The notes under the pieces were generated by a model. It did not search any database, had not been told where the DNA came from, and saw only the letters and a list, made by a program, of their open reading frames with translations. 64,000 bases of DNA from Gnetum montanum (taxonomy: Eukaryota > Streptophyta > Gnetopsida > Gnetales > Gnetaceae), in NCBI GenBank assembly GCA_015680685.1, contig MNCI01003660.1:88360-152359 (forward strand). Reading direction: 5' to 3'. Below are positions 48,230-58,222 of this stretch, in pieces. Both the position numbers and the translations under genes were made by a program. Position 1 is the first letter of the stretch. Each line of letters opens with the position of its first letter.

Positions 48230-48720
48230 AGATTAATGCAAGATAATTTCCCAAGAAAAAATCTGATCCTAGAAGTCCCCTAATCTACTTACAGATTAGA
48301 AGTAATGAGCCATGTAAAGCTCTACTAGACTTAGGTTTTAGGATAAAGTTAATCTCCTAAGAGATGTATAAGACTTAAAGCATGCCTCCACTAAAAAAAT
48401 GTAATATCAGGTTAGAGCTCGTTGATTAGTCCATCATTATTCTATTGAGATTAGTGGAGGATATTGTAACTAGCATGTGTAGATGGTCTTATCCAGTAGA
48501 TTTTTTAGTAATTTATGTGGACAAACTATAAGGGGACTTTACAATTATCATGGAAAGGGCTTACTTGAGCATAATTGATGTAAAGCTAAGAATTAGAGAC
48601 CTTTTCTTGGAGATTTCCAAGGCAAATGACTTTGGAAAAGTGAAGAAGAAGAGGGTCCCATACATCATGTACAATGATATAGGGTGCCATTACATGGAAA
48701 AAATTTAGGTTGTCAAGAGT
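48230..48720 (+). pseudogene. aspartic protease of element A
   Basis: SNEPCKALLDLGFRIKLIS contains the active-site motif as DLG (about 48328-48336), the form common in Athila-type proteases. Downstream, VDFLVIYVDKL, then FTIIMERAYLSIIDVKLRIRDLFLEIS, matches the C-terminal half with the I-MGRPFL-T block. Stops occur in between. Elements 1-3 have nothing corresponding. Confidence 0.75.
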
Positions 48721-49218
48721 ACATCTATTACAACATGCAATAAGTATGCCAAAATGTCAAATGTCCAAAGTTACATGTACACAACAACCACAAAACAAGA
48801 GGGTATCTAATGACCAACAACAAAGGATAGCTCTAGCATGACAATGTGCATGGAACTAGGTTAGCTTTTTACATATGCTTATATTAATAAGATGAATGAA
48901 ATGGAGCAAATTTAGAGTCAACTCTTTCACATAGAAGAAAAAATGGATTGGGGAGAGTTGGAGGTCTATGATGATTTCAAATAAGAACACATTAAATTTA
49001 AATTGTTATCGTTAACTCAATAGTATATATTTCTTAATAATGGTAATCCAACAATCATCAATGATAGCCTCACTAAATAATAGAAAAGGAAACTACTAAA
49101 TGTTGTAAATAAATGATCAACAAATTTTGCCTGGTCAGATGATAAATTGACTAAAATAGATTCATGCATATCTCATAACCAAATTTATACTAATTCCACC
49201 ATTAAACCAAAGAGGTGA

Positions 49219-49970
49219 TCATAGAGAAGGTTGAATTCAAAGTTAAAACAAGTTGTTAAAAATGAAGTTAAAAAATTTATTAAGGTAGGATTCATCTATC
49301 TTGTGGTAGATAGTGAGTGGGTAAGTCCACTCATTATTGTGCCAAATAATGGTGGACAATGGAGGATTTGTATATACTTTAGGCTATTGAAGATGGCCAT
49401 ATTCAAAGATAATTTTCTATTGTCATTCATGGACCAAGTATTGAATGCAATTACTATAGTTTTCTAGATGGGTACAATGGCTACAACCAAATCCAAATTT
49501 TGCTAAAGGATCATGTCATGATAACTTTTATAAGTCCTTCTAGGACTTTTTCATATAAAAACATGCCCTTTAGCCTCTCTAATGCTCCTATAACTTTCTA
49601 ATTCCTAGTCTTGAGCATATTTTAGTAGCAAATTAGTAGTGGTATGAAAGTATTCATGGATGATTTTCTCCACCTTTGGTATTAATTTCAAACAAGCATT
49701 AGACCTTCTTGAGCAGGTACTTAAACGATATGTAGAAACAAACCTATGGCTCAACTAGTAAAAGAGCCACTTTATGTTCTGAGATGGCATTTTCTTAGGG
49801 CATAGGATTTTAGGAAAATAAATTGAGGTAGACCCTAAAAAAGCAAGGGTCATCCAAGGAATAACTGGACAATCTCAAACTGTCAAAGATGTGAGGTAAT
49901 TCATTTATCATGTAGGTTACTATAGGCACCTCATCAAAAATTTCTCTAAAATTATCAAACTGCTAGTAGA
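49219..49970 (+). pseudogene. reverse transcriptase of element A
   Basis: The N-terminal part (49231-49467) reads VKNEVKKFIKVGFIYLVVDSEWVSPLIIVPNNGGQWRICIYFRLLKMAIFKDNFLLSFMDQVL, a clear match to the KE-LKLLEAGIIYPISDSEWVSPV-VVPKKGG fingers region. After a stop the frame shifts to DGYNGYNQIQI, KNMPFSLSNAP and the catalytic box as FMDDF near 49650. It then continues as FLGHRILGK-IEVDPKKARVI and GYYRHLIKNFSKI. Confidence 0.85.
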
Positions 49971-49974
49971 GCTC

Positions 49975-50450
49975 ACCAAGAAGGATGTAATCTTTGCATG
50001 AAATGAGGAATGTGAACAAGCATTTCAACACTTGAAGCAGAAGCTCATAAATACTCCAATTCAATGCACCCCAAATTGATCTAAACCATTTCATATCATG
50101 AGAGATGCATCTAACTATGTCCTTAAAGTAGTGCTTAAATAAATGGATGATAAAAAAATATCCATATCATATCCATTGTATAAGTAGAAGCATTTTGGAT
50201 ATGCAACTCAACTACACCACCATTGAAAAAGAACATGTGGTGGTGGTGTATGCCTTAGAAAAATCTAAGCCCTATGTGCTTGGATTTCAAATTTTTGTGT
50301 ATACAAACCATAGTATGATCGACTTTTTGATGAACAAACTAGAAGTAAGTCATTATGTTATACAATGGTTGGTGATCTTACAAGAATTTGATCTAACCAT
50401 GGTGAACATAAAAGGAATCAAGAATGTAGTTGCAAATCATTTTTCTTAGT
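49975..50450 (+). pseudogene. RNase H of element A
   Basis: Pieces include CEQAFQHLKQKLINTPI, FHIMRDASNYVLKVVLK (the D-ASDYA-GAVL block) and, in an open frame at 50147-50449, LDMQLNYTTIEKEHVVVVYALEKSKPYVLGFQIFVYTNHSMIDFLM then NVVANHFS. These match the NYTTTEKE-LAVVFA-EKFR-YL segment, the final Asp region and the VADHLSRL tail. RNase H removes the RNA strand during reverse transcription. Confidence 0.85.
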
Positions 50451-50689
50451 TAAGATGGGATAGTAATGTTGAGTAAGAACCTTTATTTAATCAATTTCTA
50501 AATGAACTCCTCTTTGCTAAGTTTGTCAAAGTTCAAGCACCAAGGGTTACAAATTGGTATGCTAAGCTTCTTTCATATCTACTCATACAAGAGACTCCTA
50601 TTGAATGATATCATAGAAAGAAATAGTAGTTTCTTTATGAGGTTAAATAGTACATGGAAATTGAAGGTAACATATACAAGGCTTATGTC

Positions 50690-51420
50690 AATGGCTTGGT
50701 ATGATGTTGTGTACCTAATGCAACTTCATTGAGAGTTCTCAAAGACACTCAAGAATATAACTTTAGAGGCCATGGTAGGATATTTTTGGAAAATAATTTT
50801 TATGAATGCTCATCATTTCTTTTATTCATGCAAGAGGTATCAATGAGATGGAGAATGATCACTTGAATGAAAGGATCCAAATAATGGATTTAACCACTAG
50901 AGCCTTTTGACATTTGGGGGATTTACTTCATGAAATCCATCACTCCCATTTCCAATGGGAAATCATACATTATAGTTTCTATTTATTATTGCATCAAATG
51001 GGTTGAAGTTGTAGCTATCTCTAATTGTACATCTACCACTAAAGCTTGATCTTTTCAACAATAGATGTTAAATAGGTTTGGTATGCCTAGAAGACTAATC
51101 TTGGATAAACATATTTCATATGTTTTTCTTTTTAAAAGTTAATGTAATGCTTGGGGGCGTAATATAAATTAATCACATCTTATCATCCCCAAGCCAATGG
51201 TCAAGCAGAGGTTACTAATAGGGTAATCACAAGAATTATAATATGAATCATCAGTAAATATAGGAAATATTAGAGCACCAAACTTAACAATGTGCTTTGG
51301 AAAAAGTAGCATGTGATATTATTACCTAATAAACTAGGAAGGGACCAAGTAGTAATTGAAAAGGATGTGATCCCAAGGAAATTTTTTGTTCTCTTTTCTC
51401 AACTTTCTTCTTAAGTTTAT
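50690..51420 (+). pseudogene. integrase of element A
   Basis: The core reads FDIWGIYFMKSITPISNGKSYIIVSIYYCIKWVEVVAIS (about 50909-51030), matching [32 protein letters not shown] of Athila-type integrases with the first catalytic Asp changed to Tyr. FGMPRRLILDKHISY (about 51078-51120) covers the second Asp, and IPKPMVKQ is the remnant of the H-P-ANGQAE block. It is heavily broken. Confidence 0.8.
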
Positions 51421-51429
51421 GATTCTTTA

Positions 51430-52830
51430 TTGGTATATCATCACTTCTACTATCAACCACAAAAAAGAAGCATGTCTTTGAATGGTGTAATTTCTATAAA
51501 CAAAATTAAACAATAACAAGAATTTAAAGCACATTCCTTAGACAATCTCATGGGCTACAAGCACTGGTTATGGGGTTGGACAGGCATGATACCCATGCTT
51601 GAAGGCATCCCTATAACTAAGATCCTACCTACTACCTTTGAAGTTGAAATGGGTGCTTGATGCTAGAAGAGGAAGAATATGTTAATGTGAGGTCACTGTA
51701 AGTGGAATGAACTTGGTCTAGACATGGAATGGATTAGTATTAAATCATCTTAATCAAAAATTTTATTGAGGAACTTGTGTGATCAAAATGCAGATTATCC
51801 CATCATTCTCTATTTAACAATTGCTCACTCCACTTTTTATCACCTCACGATCTTTTACCATGGTAAATTGATAATTTTTTTTTATTCACATAATCCTAAG
51901 ATAATTTCTCATATGGGTATGGAATTTAACTTGAAACAACCATTCATCATTCTAGGTTCCTATGAACTCCTTGTGATAAGGTTATGTAAGGGCATATTAG
52001 ATATATGCCTACTTTAGTGAGGATCCACATGCATCTCTTTTGGTTTATCTTAAGTTTAATTCCCTAACCATAGGCCAACTTCACACTCAATCATGTCTAT
52101 AGCTTGAAACATCCAATTTTTTGCTCTATTTTGGAATCAAAACCATGTATAAATAACTCATTTCACATGGTTAACCTACTTCAATTTAGTAAACCACATA
52201 CTCTATTGTGTTGTTGCTATGATTCTTCAACTTTCTGACTTTTATTTGGCTCTTGTTTTGACTCCAAACTCATTTGAGATTCCTTGATATCCTTAAGTAA
52301 AAATTAATGCAAATAGCTATGTCAACACATCCCCATCGATGCATCATAAAAAGCCTATATATATACATGATACTTAGCTCAATTTCATCCTTTCTTCTAA
52401 ACATAAGAGGAGTTTTTACCATTTTTCAAAACTAAAGAGCGTTCAAAGAGCCATAACTTTTCCATTGCTTACATGATTTCACTTGTTCTTTGATCCTCAA
52501 GCTAATGAAGATATGCTTTACATCATGGAGGCACCAAACACTAGGCTTTCATAGAAAATTTTTAAAAAGTTTTTTCTAACTTCTCATGAATAAGATATTA
52601 AAATAATATTAAATTAATGATCACATGAGAATATCAATAATCAACCTTTGTTATAATGTGAATAAAATAATCATAAAATAATATCATAATCTTGCAACCA
52701 CTAAATAAGGACTTAATGATGAAATTCCAACATCTAACTAATAAACATAATCAATTGAACAAAGAAGGATATCCTAAGAAAATAAAGACCATATCTAAGG
52801 AACTAAACCTAGGTTATGTTTGTGATTGTA
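51430..52830 (+). other. spacer between integrase and ORF2 of element A
   Basis: There is no protein domain. Landmarks shared with elements 1-3 are the GGACAGGCATGATACCCATGC segment near 51575, GGTTATGTAAGGGCATATTAG near 51979 and an internal TATATATATA box at 52358-52366. A GTTTGTGATTGTAG site at about 52819-52832 is acceptor-like. No GATATC array is visible in this copy. Confidence 0.6.
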
Positions 52831-53895
52831 GGTGGAACCTAAGAGAAAAACTAGAGGTAGGAGGGCCATTACAACCCATGGAAAAGTGACTATGAGGAGG
52901 AAGGGACCAACAAAAATAATCCTAGGAGTAGATCGTTGAAGCTTCTCATGCTACTGGGCCCCTACGAGAGGAGCCCAAGGTTGAATCTGTCTAATAGATT
53001 CCAATAAAAGGAACAAGCTAATCCAAGAAAGATGAAGTTCCAAGGCCAAGATCTAATCTAGAGGTCATACTTATAGAAGCCTTCTTGGAGAAGATTTGAA
53101 GCAAGGATATTTAGAGCTTCATCTTGTAGGAGCTGAACTTTGGAATATTCCTAGAGCTTGCACTAGAAAAGATTCAAATACAACTACAAGGGTCTTCATT
53201 ATGACCCATTCTCTTCAATAGTGATGAATGATATATAAGGGAAACCTACCTCTTCTGAAACAACTAATAAGGAGATGTCCTTGTTATAATAAATGACATC
53301 ACAATCTCCTACTTGGTTGAGGCCATTACAGAAGCTCTTAGGTTTTCTAATGTTGGGAGAAAGTTAGTGGAGATATCCACCTAAGTAGATGTAAAGGCTA
53401 AAGTAGAGTGAGTTTTACAGTGCTATGGAGTGGACTACAAGGAGTATGATGTCCTCACCAAGGTAGAGTGAGTATATTTTAACATCGCATTTGATCACCT
53501 AAATCCAACAATGAGGCTAAACCTTCTCTACCCCAACATATGTAGCTCTAAGCTCAAAATTCCTAGTTAATCTACTAGAATTAATCTTCTTTGAGATTAA
53601 AAAATGTTTTAAGAAGAATGAGAAGAGTAGAAAGACACTCCCCTTCCCATGCTTGATTAGAAAACTTTGCAAAAGTGGAGGTATAACCTACTACTCAAAT
53701 GATATGGTCCTAGGACTCCTACCACATCTTGACAAGAGATGATGTAGGATAAAGCTCTAATCAAATTTCAACAAGAGGAGTAACCATCACCTACATCACC
53801 GATAATAGTGGAAATGTTGGTAGCTATAGAATGACTAATAAAGCTTAGAACACTAACCCTCTAGAAGTGGTAGGGAATCTTCCATCTACCATTTA
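52831..53895 (+). pseudogene. ORF2 of element A
   Basis: The start region (VEPKRKTRGRRAITTHGK) is basic, like MAPKRGQQGG of element 2. Broken pieces between 53280 and 53730 (ITISYLVEAITEALRFSNVG, KKTLPFPCLIRKLCKSGGITYYSNDMVL) match DFSAQAISEVLNLPNSG and MALPFPYLIRKLCHRAGIRGYTNDVL of element 3. This shows that the domain also exists in the pol-bearing relative. Confidence 0.7.
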
Positions 53896-53910
53896 GCCAT
53901 GAAGTACCTA

Positions 53911-55432
53911 AATGAAGTTACAAGGATCATTAGTTGGCTGCATAGTGAAATGGTGCCATTATTCTTAGTATAAAGAAACCATACACTTGCTTATTCTAAT
54001 GCTAATGCTAAAGAAGTTGCTATGTCCATTCTAGAACAAGCATTCCCCAAAATTTCTGGGAATGTAGCAACCTTCTCTATAATGCTAAAAGAAGGTGGAG
54101 GAGCAATGGTCCTTGTCATGCTACATAAGGGCTAAGAGATAGCAATGAAGGTGGTGGTGGACCATGTTAGAAAAGCTCTAAGTGCTCCTATTGCATCTAT
54201 GATTAATGTTGCTACCATGGTAGATGTACAAACCTTAGTAAGAGCAAAAACTAGAAGGGTGAGTTCTAACTAATACAAGGAGATGTTGGAATGACTAATG
54301 GAAGATGCAAAACCAATTCTAAAGGTCTTTAATCTTCCAAAAGATATATTAGTCATTCAGTCACAGTTATTAGAGATGAGGAGAAAGTTACTAATTGTCA
54401 ATATGAAATTAGTGAAGGCTATTACTATTAATCAATGGTTGGCCATCAAAGTTTCTAAAATTAGAGCCAGTCTCTTTGATGCTACAATTATTAAGCTAGA
54501 ACTCCTAAGAGATAAAAGTTTCCAATAGCTTTAGCAAAAATACCAAGAGATTGAGAATGCCAAGGAGATGGTGATCTTTGAGGCATCACTATCAAAAGCA
54601 ATGGACAATCACATTAACCATAACCTATCTCAAGTTTGCAAAGAAAACATGTTGCTAAGCTATGAGAACCATCACCTATGAAATGTTGAACAAAAAAAAA
54701 GATTAAATGGTGGAGTACATTCACTAGTAGCATGAAAAACTTGTCAAGATGAACTTAGATCTAAGAAGATGTGCTTTAGAAAAAAATCTCTTAATGAAAG
54801 AGGTTTATACCCTTTACCTAAAAACTATAATTAAGGTCACTACCTAGAAGAATGAAGCCTTGAAATACAAATAAGTGAAAAATCACTACAAGGACTAGGT
54901 CAAGATACTTAAAGAGGTGAAGGTAAACGAGACCATTTAGCAACTCCAATAGAGATGCAATGCATGGTAGTAGCCAGTCTTTGATAGAATCAATGACTAT
55001 TACTAAGTAGAGATTCTTATGAAGAAGTTGTAAATCCAAGAGATGACTAAATGCATAGAGCTTACCAACCTCCAATATGCAAACTTGACAATGCTAACCA
55101 TTGGGATGCCTAGGACGAAATTGGAGAAGTAAGTGACCAGCTCTTACTTCTATTTTGAGGTAGAGTTTAAGCTTCACAAGGAGACTAAAAAAAAGGTTGA
55201 AAGTGTCCAAATCAAAGCTTAAAGTTTTGAAGAGAAAATTCATTGATCAAAGATCTATTGTTGAGAACCTAGCCAAGAGAATAAGTAAGTACCAAGAGTT
55301 GCATAACCTTTCCTATATGTTCAACATTAAACATAAACAATTCATAGCTTGGTTTATCAACATGTAGAAGATGTTCCCATTTCCACCTTTCTTACGACAA
55401 GAGCCTCCACTTCTAGGAATAATGTGAATACT
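53911..55432 (+). pseudogene. ORF3 of element A, coiled coil
   Basis: It begins MKYLNEVTRIISWLHSEM, parallel to MSHLRAIAETVSWG of element 3. Later pieces include LMEDAKPILKVFNLPKDILVIQSQLLEMRRKLLIVNMKLVKA (54298-54528), matching DKLLQTGQVLTSLFDIPQDVTTIQLDLISTKGKLVISKVRA. Lys/Glu/Leu-rich coiled-coil pieces follow. It ends near 55430 with a proline-containing tail. Stops and frameshifts are frequent. Confidence 0.7.
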
Positions 55433-55589
55433 TCATCTCATTTTCATCCATTTAGTAGGTACAACATGATACCAATTTTGTAAGCTATACAACATGGCAC
55501 TCAAGAATTATTTAGTTAATCCCATACTTCCTCAAATTTTGTAAGAAACTTGATTTCATTTTTATTCAGTCAAGGATGGGTTTTTAGTT

Positions 55590-55602
55590 AATTGTGGAGG
55601 TA
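55590..55602 (+). other. polypurine tract of element A
   Basis: AATTGTGGAGGTA directly precedes the 3' LTR, matching the tract of elements 1 and 2. Confidence 0.7.
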
Positions 55603-55900
55603 TGAAGAAATGTAAAATAAGGTAATTTCATTGACACATATCTATTTATGCACCCTTGTTGACACATCTTAGGGTGTGCTGGTGCATGTGTGATAATGCT
55701 GATCTAGTCATTACCTTTATAAATGTACATACCCATCACATTTATGGCATTGTTTGATCGATACCTTAGCCAAACTCTTACAATGTTTCTCTATAGAAGT
55801 TAACAAACTTTACCCTATGAGTGCCTATACTATGGATTGAATTAATTGTATGAAATTTTATTTGAGTGTAATATGTACCTGGACATAGTTACATGAATGA
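55603..55900 (+). repeat. 3' LTR of element A, truncated by element M
   Basis: It aligns with the first 300 bp of the 5' LTR (38752 onwards). A TATAAAT box lies at 55718-55724. It breaks off at 55900 where a minus-strand LTR begins. The five bases AATGA (55896-55900) are the candidate target duplication of element M. Confidence 0.75.
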
Positions 55901-57085
55901 TGATGAGTGGCAAGGTACCCCTACATCCAACCATATGAATCATGAAGCATTCACACATGATCCGGTCAAATTCTATGGACTTTGTCATTTCTAATATACT
56001 AGTCCTTTAGGAAGTGAATCTAGCATTAAGTTCAATCGTTGTCTTTCCAATTACACTTGTGACATTCATTGGTATGGTTAAGTGTAACGAAGGCATCCGA
56101 TTTTTATAACTTTTATGTTTCATAATTTGGTACTCAAAATGTAGATAAAAGGAATTTGATTAACTAATCTAAACTAATTAATTAACTAAAATTTAACTAA
56201 TCCTAACATAAGCATCTGATCCCACTTTTTGTACAAATCTTGAACCCACATATTCATTGTTCAATGACCAAGTGCTATGCTACTGGGCATACCAAGCAAC
56301 ATCGTTGCTGGGATTACCAAGCGAATACATGTTATGCTCAAAGCTATCATACTTATGTGTGTAATCTATCTCGCTTAATTACCTCATTAACATAATAATT
56401 GGGAAATATTTAATAAATAATTAGAAGCATTAAATAAATAATTGAAAATAGTAAATGAAAAAATAAAATAGCTAATCTATCCAAAGTGCTCAAGGTTTAT
56501 CAAGGAATGTGTTGTTCGATTGACAAAAAATGAAGGTGTTTAGGACACAAAATTGAACACCATGATTCAAATCTTCAAAATTAAATAACATGTTTCTTGA
56601 TGGTGTGAAGCTTGTTGGAGAAGATCAAACGGTCCTAGGCGGTGTTGGTTTCTTAGGCTTCAAGGAACCTTCACTAGCTTCATGCACTGGTGTTGGTTGA
56701 GGTGGCTACAATTGTCCTACTACTACTTCAACTTCAGGTAGGAGGTGAAAAGCATCTAACAGTGCTTTCATTTTCTCCTTCTTAGTCCTAGGATCATGCA
56801 CTATCCATGCAACTTCCCCAATGTGGATTGGAACAAGCACGTCCCAAGGATGTGAGATTGCTGAAAACAACTCCTTGGCATTGACAAACTAGGCAGCAAA
56901 CTATTTAGGTTCAACATCGAACATTCTCATTGTGTTCTTCAGCTTCTAGTAGTCATTCATCCATCTAGCTAGGTTCTTAGTGATAGATCATTGATCTTTA
57001 AATCATCCTTTGAGAACTTTGAGTTCAACATTAGTAGTCTCAAGCTTTTGTTTCGTATCCTTATGGTGTTTGAACTCATCCTTGT
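55901..57085 (-). mobile_element. element M: minus-strand relative, 3' part only
   Basis: Read on the minus strand, the block ends in CCACTCATCA at 55901, the LTR terminus of the element 1-3 family. The LTR (about 55901-56470) contains a diverged form of the CTTGGTAA-CCCAG units. Upstream on the minus strand lies the end of an ORF3. Element 3 interrupts it at 57086, and the rest lies beyond the window. The LTR is more diverged than those of elements 1-3, so it is another subfamily. Confidence 0.7.
56640..57085 (-). pseudogene. ORF3 3' end of element M
   Basis: On the minus strand a frame reads FVNAKELFSAISHPWDVLVPIHIGEVAWIVHDPRTKKEKMKALLDAF, which aligns with VNKMFSQLWCPWEVSTPANIGASAWTVQDPRTEEEKLWALLQHH at the end of ORF3 in element 1. 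A proline-rich tail follows. A few stops are present. It is cut at 57085 by the insertion of element 3. Confidence 0.75.
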
Positions 57086-57112
57086 TGATGAGACGCGGTT
57101 CGCACAGGCCGC

Positions 57113-57240
57113 GATATCGTGTACGCGATATCGCAGCCGACCCGATATCGCATTCCCCGCGATATCGCGTACGCGATATCGCGTCCTTCCCTACGATATC
57201 GCGTACGCAATATCGCAGTCCGCCGCCATGTCTATAAATA
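57113..57240 (+). promoter_or_regulatory. GATATC palindrome array and TATA box in U3 of element 3
   Basis: GATATC occurs at 57113, 57127, 57144, 57161, 57175 and 57195, plus a decayed AATATC at 57209, spaced 14-20 bp. The block 57158-57183 is a perfect 26-bp palindrome built from two GCGATATCGC words joined at GTAC. The TATA box TATAAATA lies at 57233-57240. It is a CpG-rich island in AT-rich DNA. Confidence 0.75.
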
Positions 57241-57630
57241 AGAGGTGGCCCTCCCTTATTTGGGGATCCCAGTTTTAGAGTAGCGAAGCTCTGGCAGTTT
57301 GATCCCTCCAGAGTTAGAATTTTTCCTGTGTCTGCCCGCAGTGTGGTAAATGTGATTGTACGGTGTCTTTATTCGAGTGTGCTGTACTTGGACACACACA
57401 TGACCGGCAATAAAGATCGAGATTGCTTCATCATTGCAGCATTCACTTAGTTTATTTATTTGTTATTTATTGCTTTCATAGCGCGGTGTGAGTACGACTT
57501 AACTACGAGCATCTACGGGTGTGTACGGCTAGTTAAGGAATCGGTTGCTCATCGTGATTAGTCTCTCACCCTTAAACTCCTAGAAGCGGAACGAGTACGA
57601 CTTGATTACGAGCATTTAAGTGTGACTTCT

Positions 57631-57750
57631 TGGTAGCCCAGTGGTGTAGCTAGGGGGATCTACGCTTGGTAACCCAGTGGCGTATTTGGGGTCTACGCTT
57701 GGTAATCCCAGTGGCGTACCTAGGCCTATGCTTGGTAGTCCAGTGGCAGT
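57631..57750 (+). repeat. LTR minisatellite, about 4 units
   Basis: Units of about 30-38 bp run from CTTGGTA through CCCAGTGG-GTA to the TCTACG or CTATG before the next CTTGGTA. Elements 1 and 2 have only two units at this place. Confidence 0.75.
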
Positions 57751-58092
57751 TGTGCACGAAGTCCAAGATGTGTACGATTGATCAAGGAATCGGTTGCTCA
57801 TCGCACTTAGGCTAGATTAGATTTTCTTACCCTTTTCCTCTTAGCTTAGATTTAGTTAATATTATTTTCCACTGCCTTCAGGAGTAGCGTTAGAATTAGA
57901 ACACATCATACACCTCATCTAGACTAAACCATACGTGACATATGCAAAACTAGTCTAGGTGGAAAGACAGCGAACTATGACCTAAGGCTAACTATCTAGG
58001 TGCCACAACTAGTCCATCTGCAGTTTGACCGAATCGCGCGTGCGACGCTCGTTTCGTATGGTTGAGTGTAGGGGTATCTCGCCACTCATCAT

Positions 58093-58110
58093 TGGCGCTG
58101 TTGTCGGGGA
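58093..58110 (+). other. primer binding site of element 3 (tRNA-Asp type)
   Basis: TGGCGCTGTTGTCGGGGA differs from the plant tRNA-Asp complement at two C-to-T positions. It is the best preserved PBS in the window. Confidence 0.9.
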
Positions 58111-58222
58111 TGGTGCTAGTTATCTAGATTAGTTATATAATACAAGGTCACTGTAAAGAACTTAACGATATGTCTCTTAAAAAGAAGTAATTATAAAAAG
58201 TCACATAAATTCACACACAACA

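Larger units (their letters stand above)
57086..58091 (+). repeat. 5' LTR of element 3
   Basis: It is 1006 bp long, starting TGATGAGAC and ending CACTCATCA. It is longer than the LTRs of elements 1 and 2 because of a minisatellite expansion (57631-57750) and a second duplicated segment around GTACGACTTAACTACGAGCA (57490-57560). Confidence 0.9.

Noticed and set aside
57113-57214. Repeated palindromic words with regular spacing could be taken for a CRISPR array or satellite.
   Set aside because: Spacers are only about 8-14 bp, the words sit upstream of a TATA box in every LTR of the family, and this is plant nuclear DNA.
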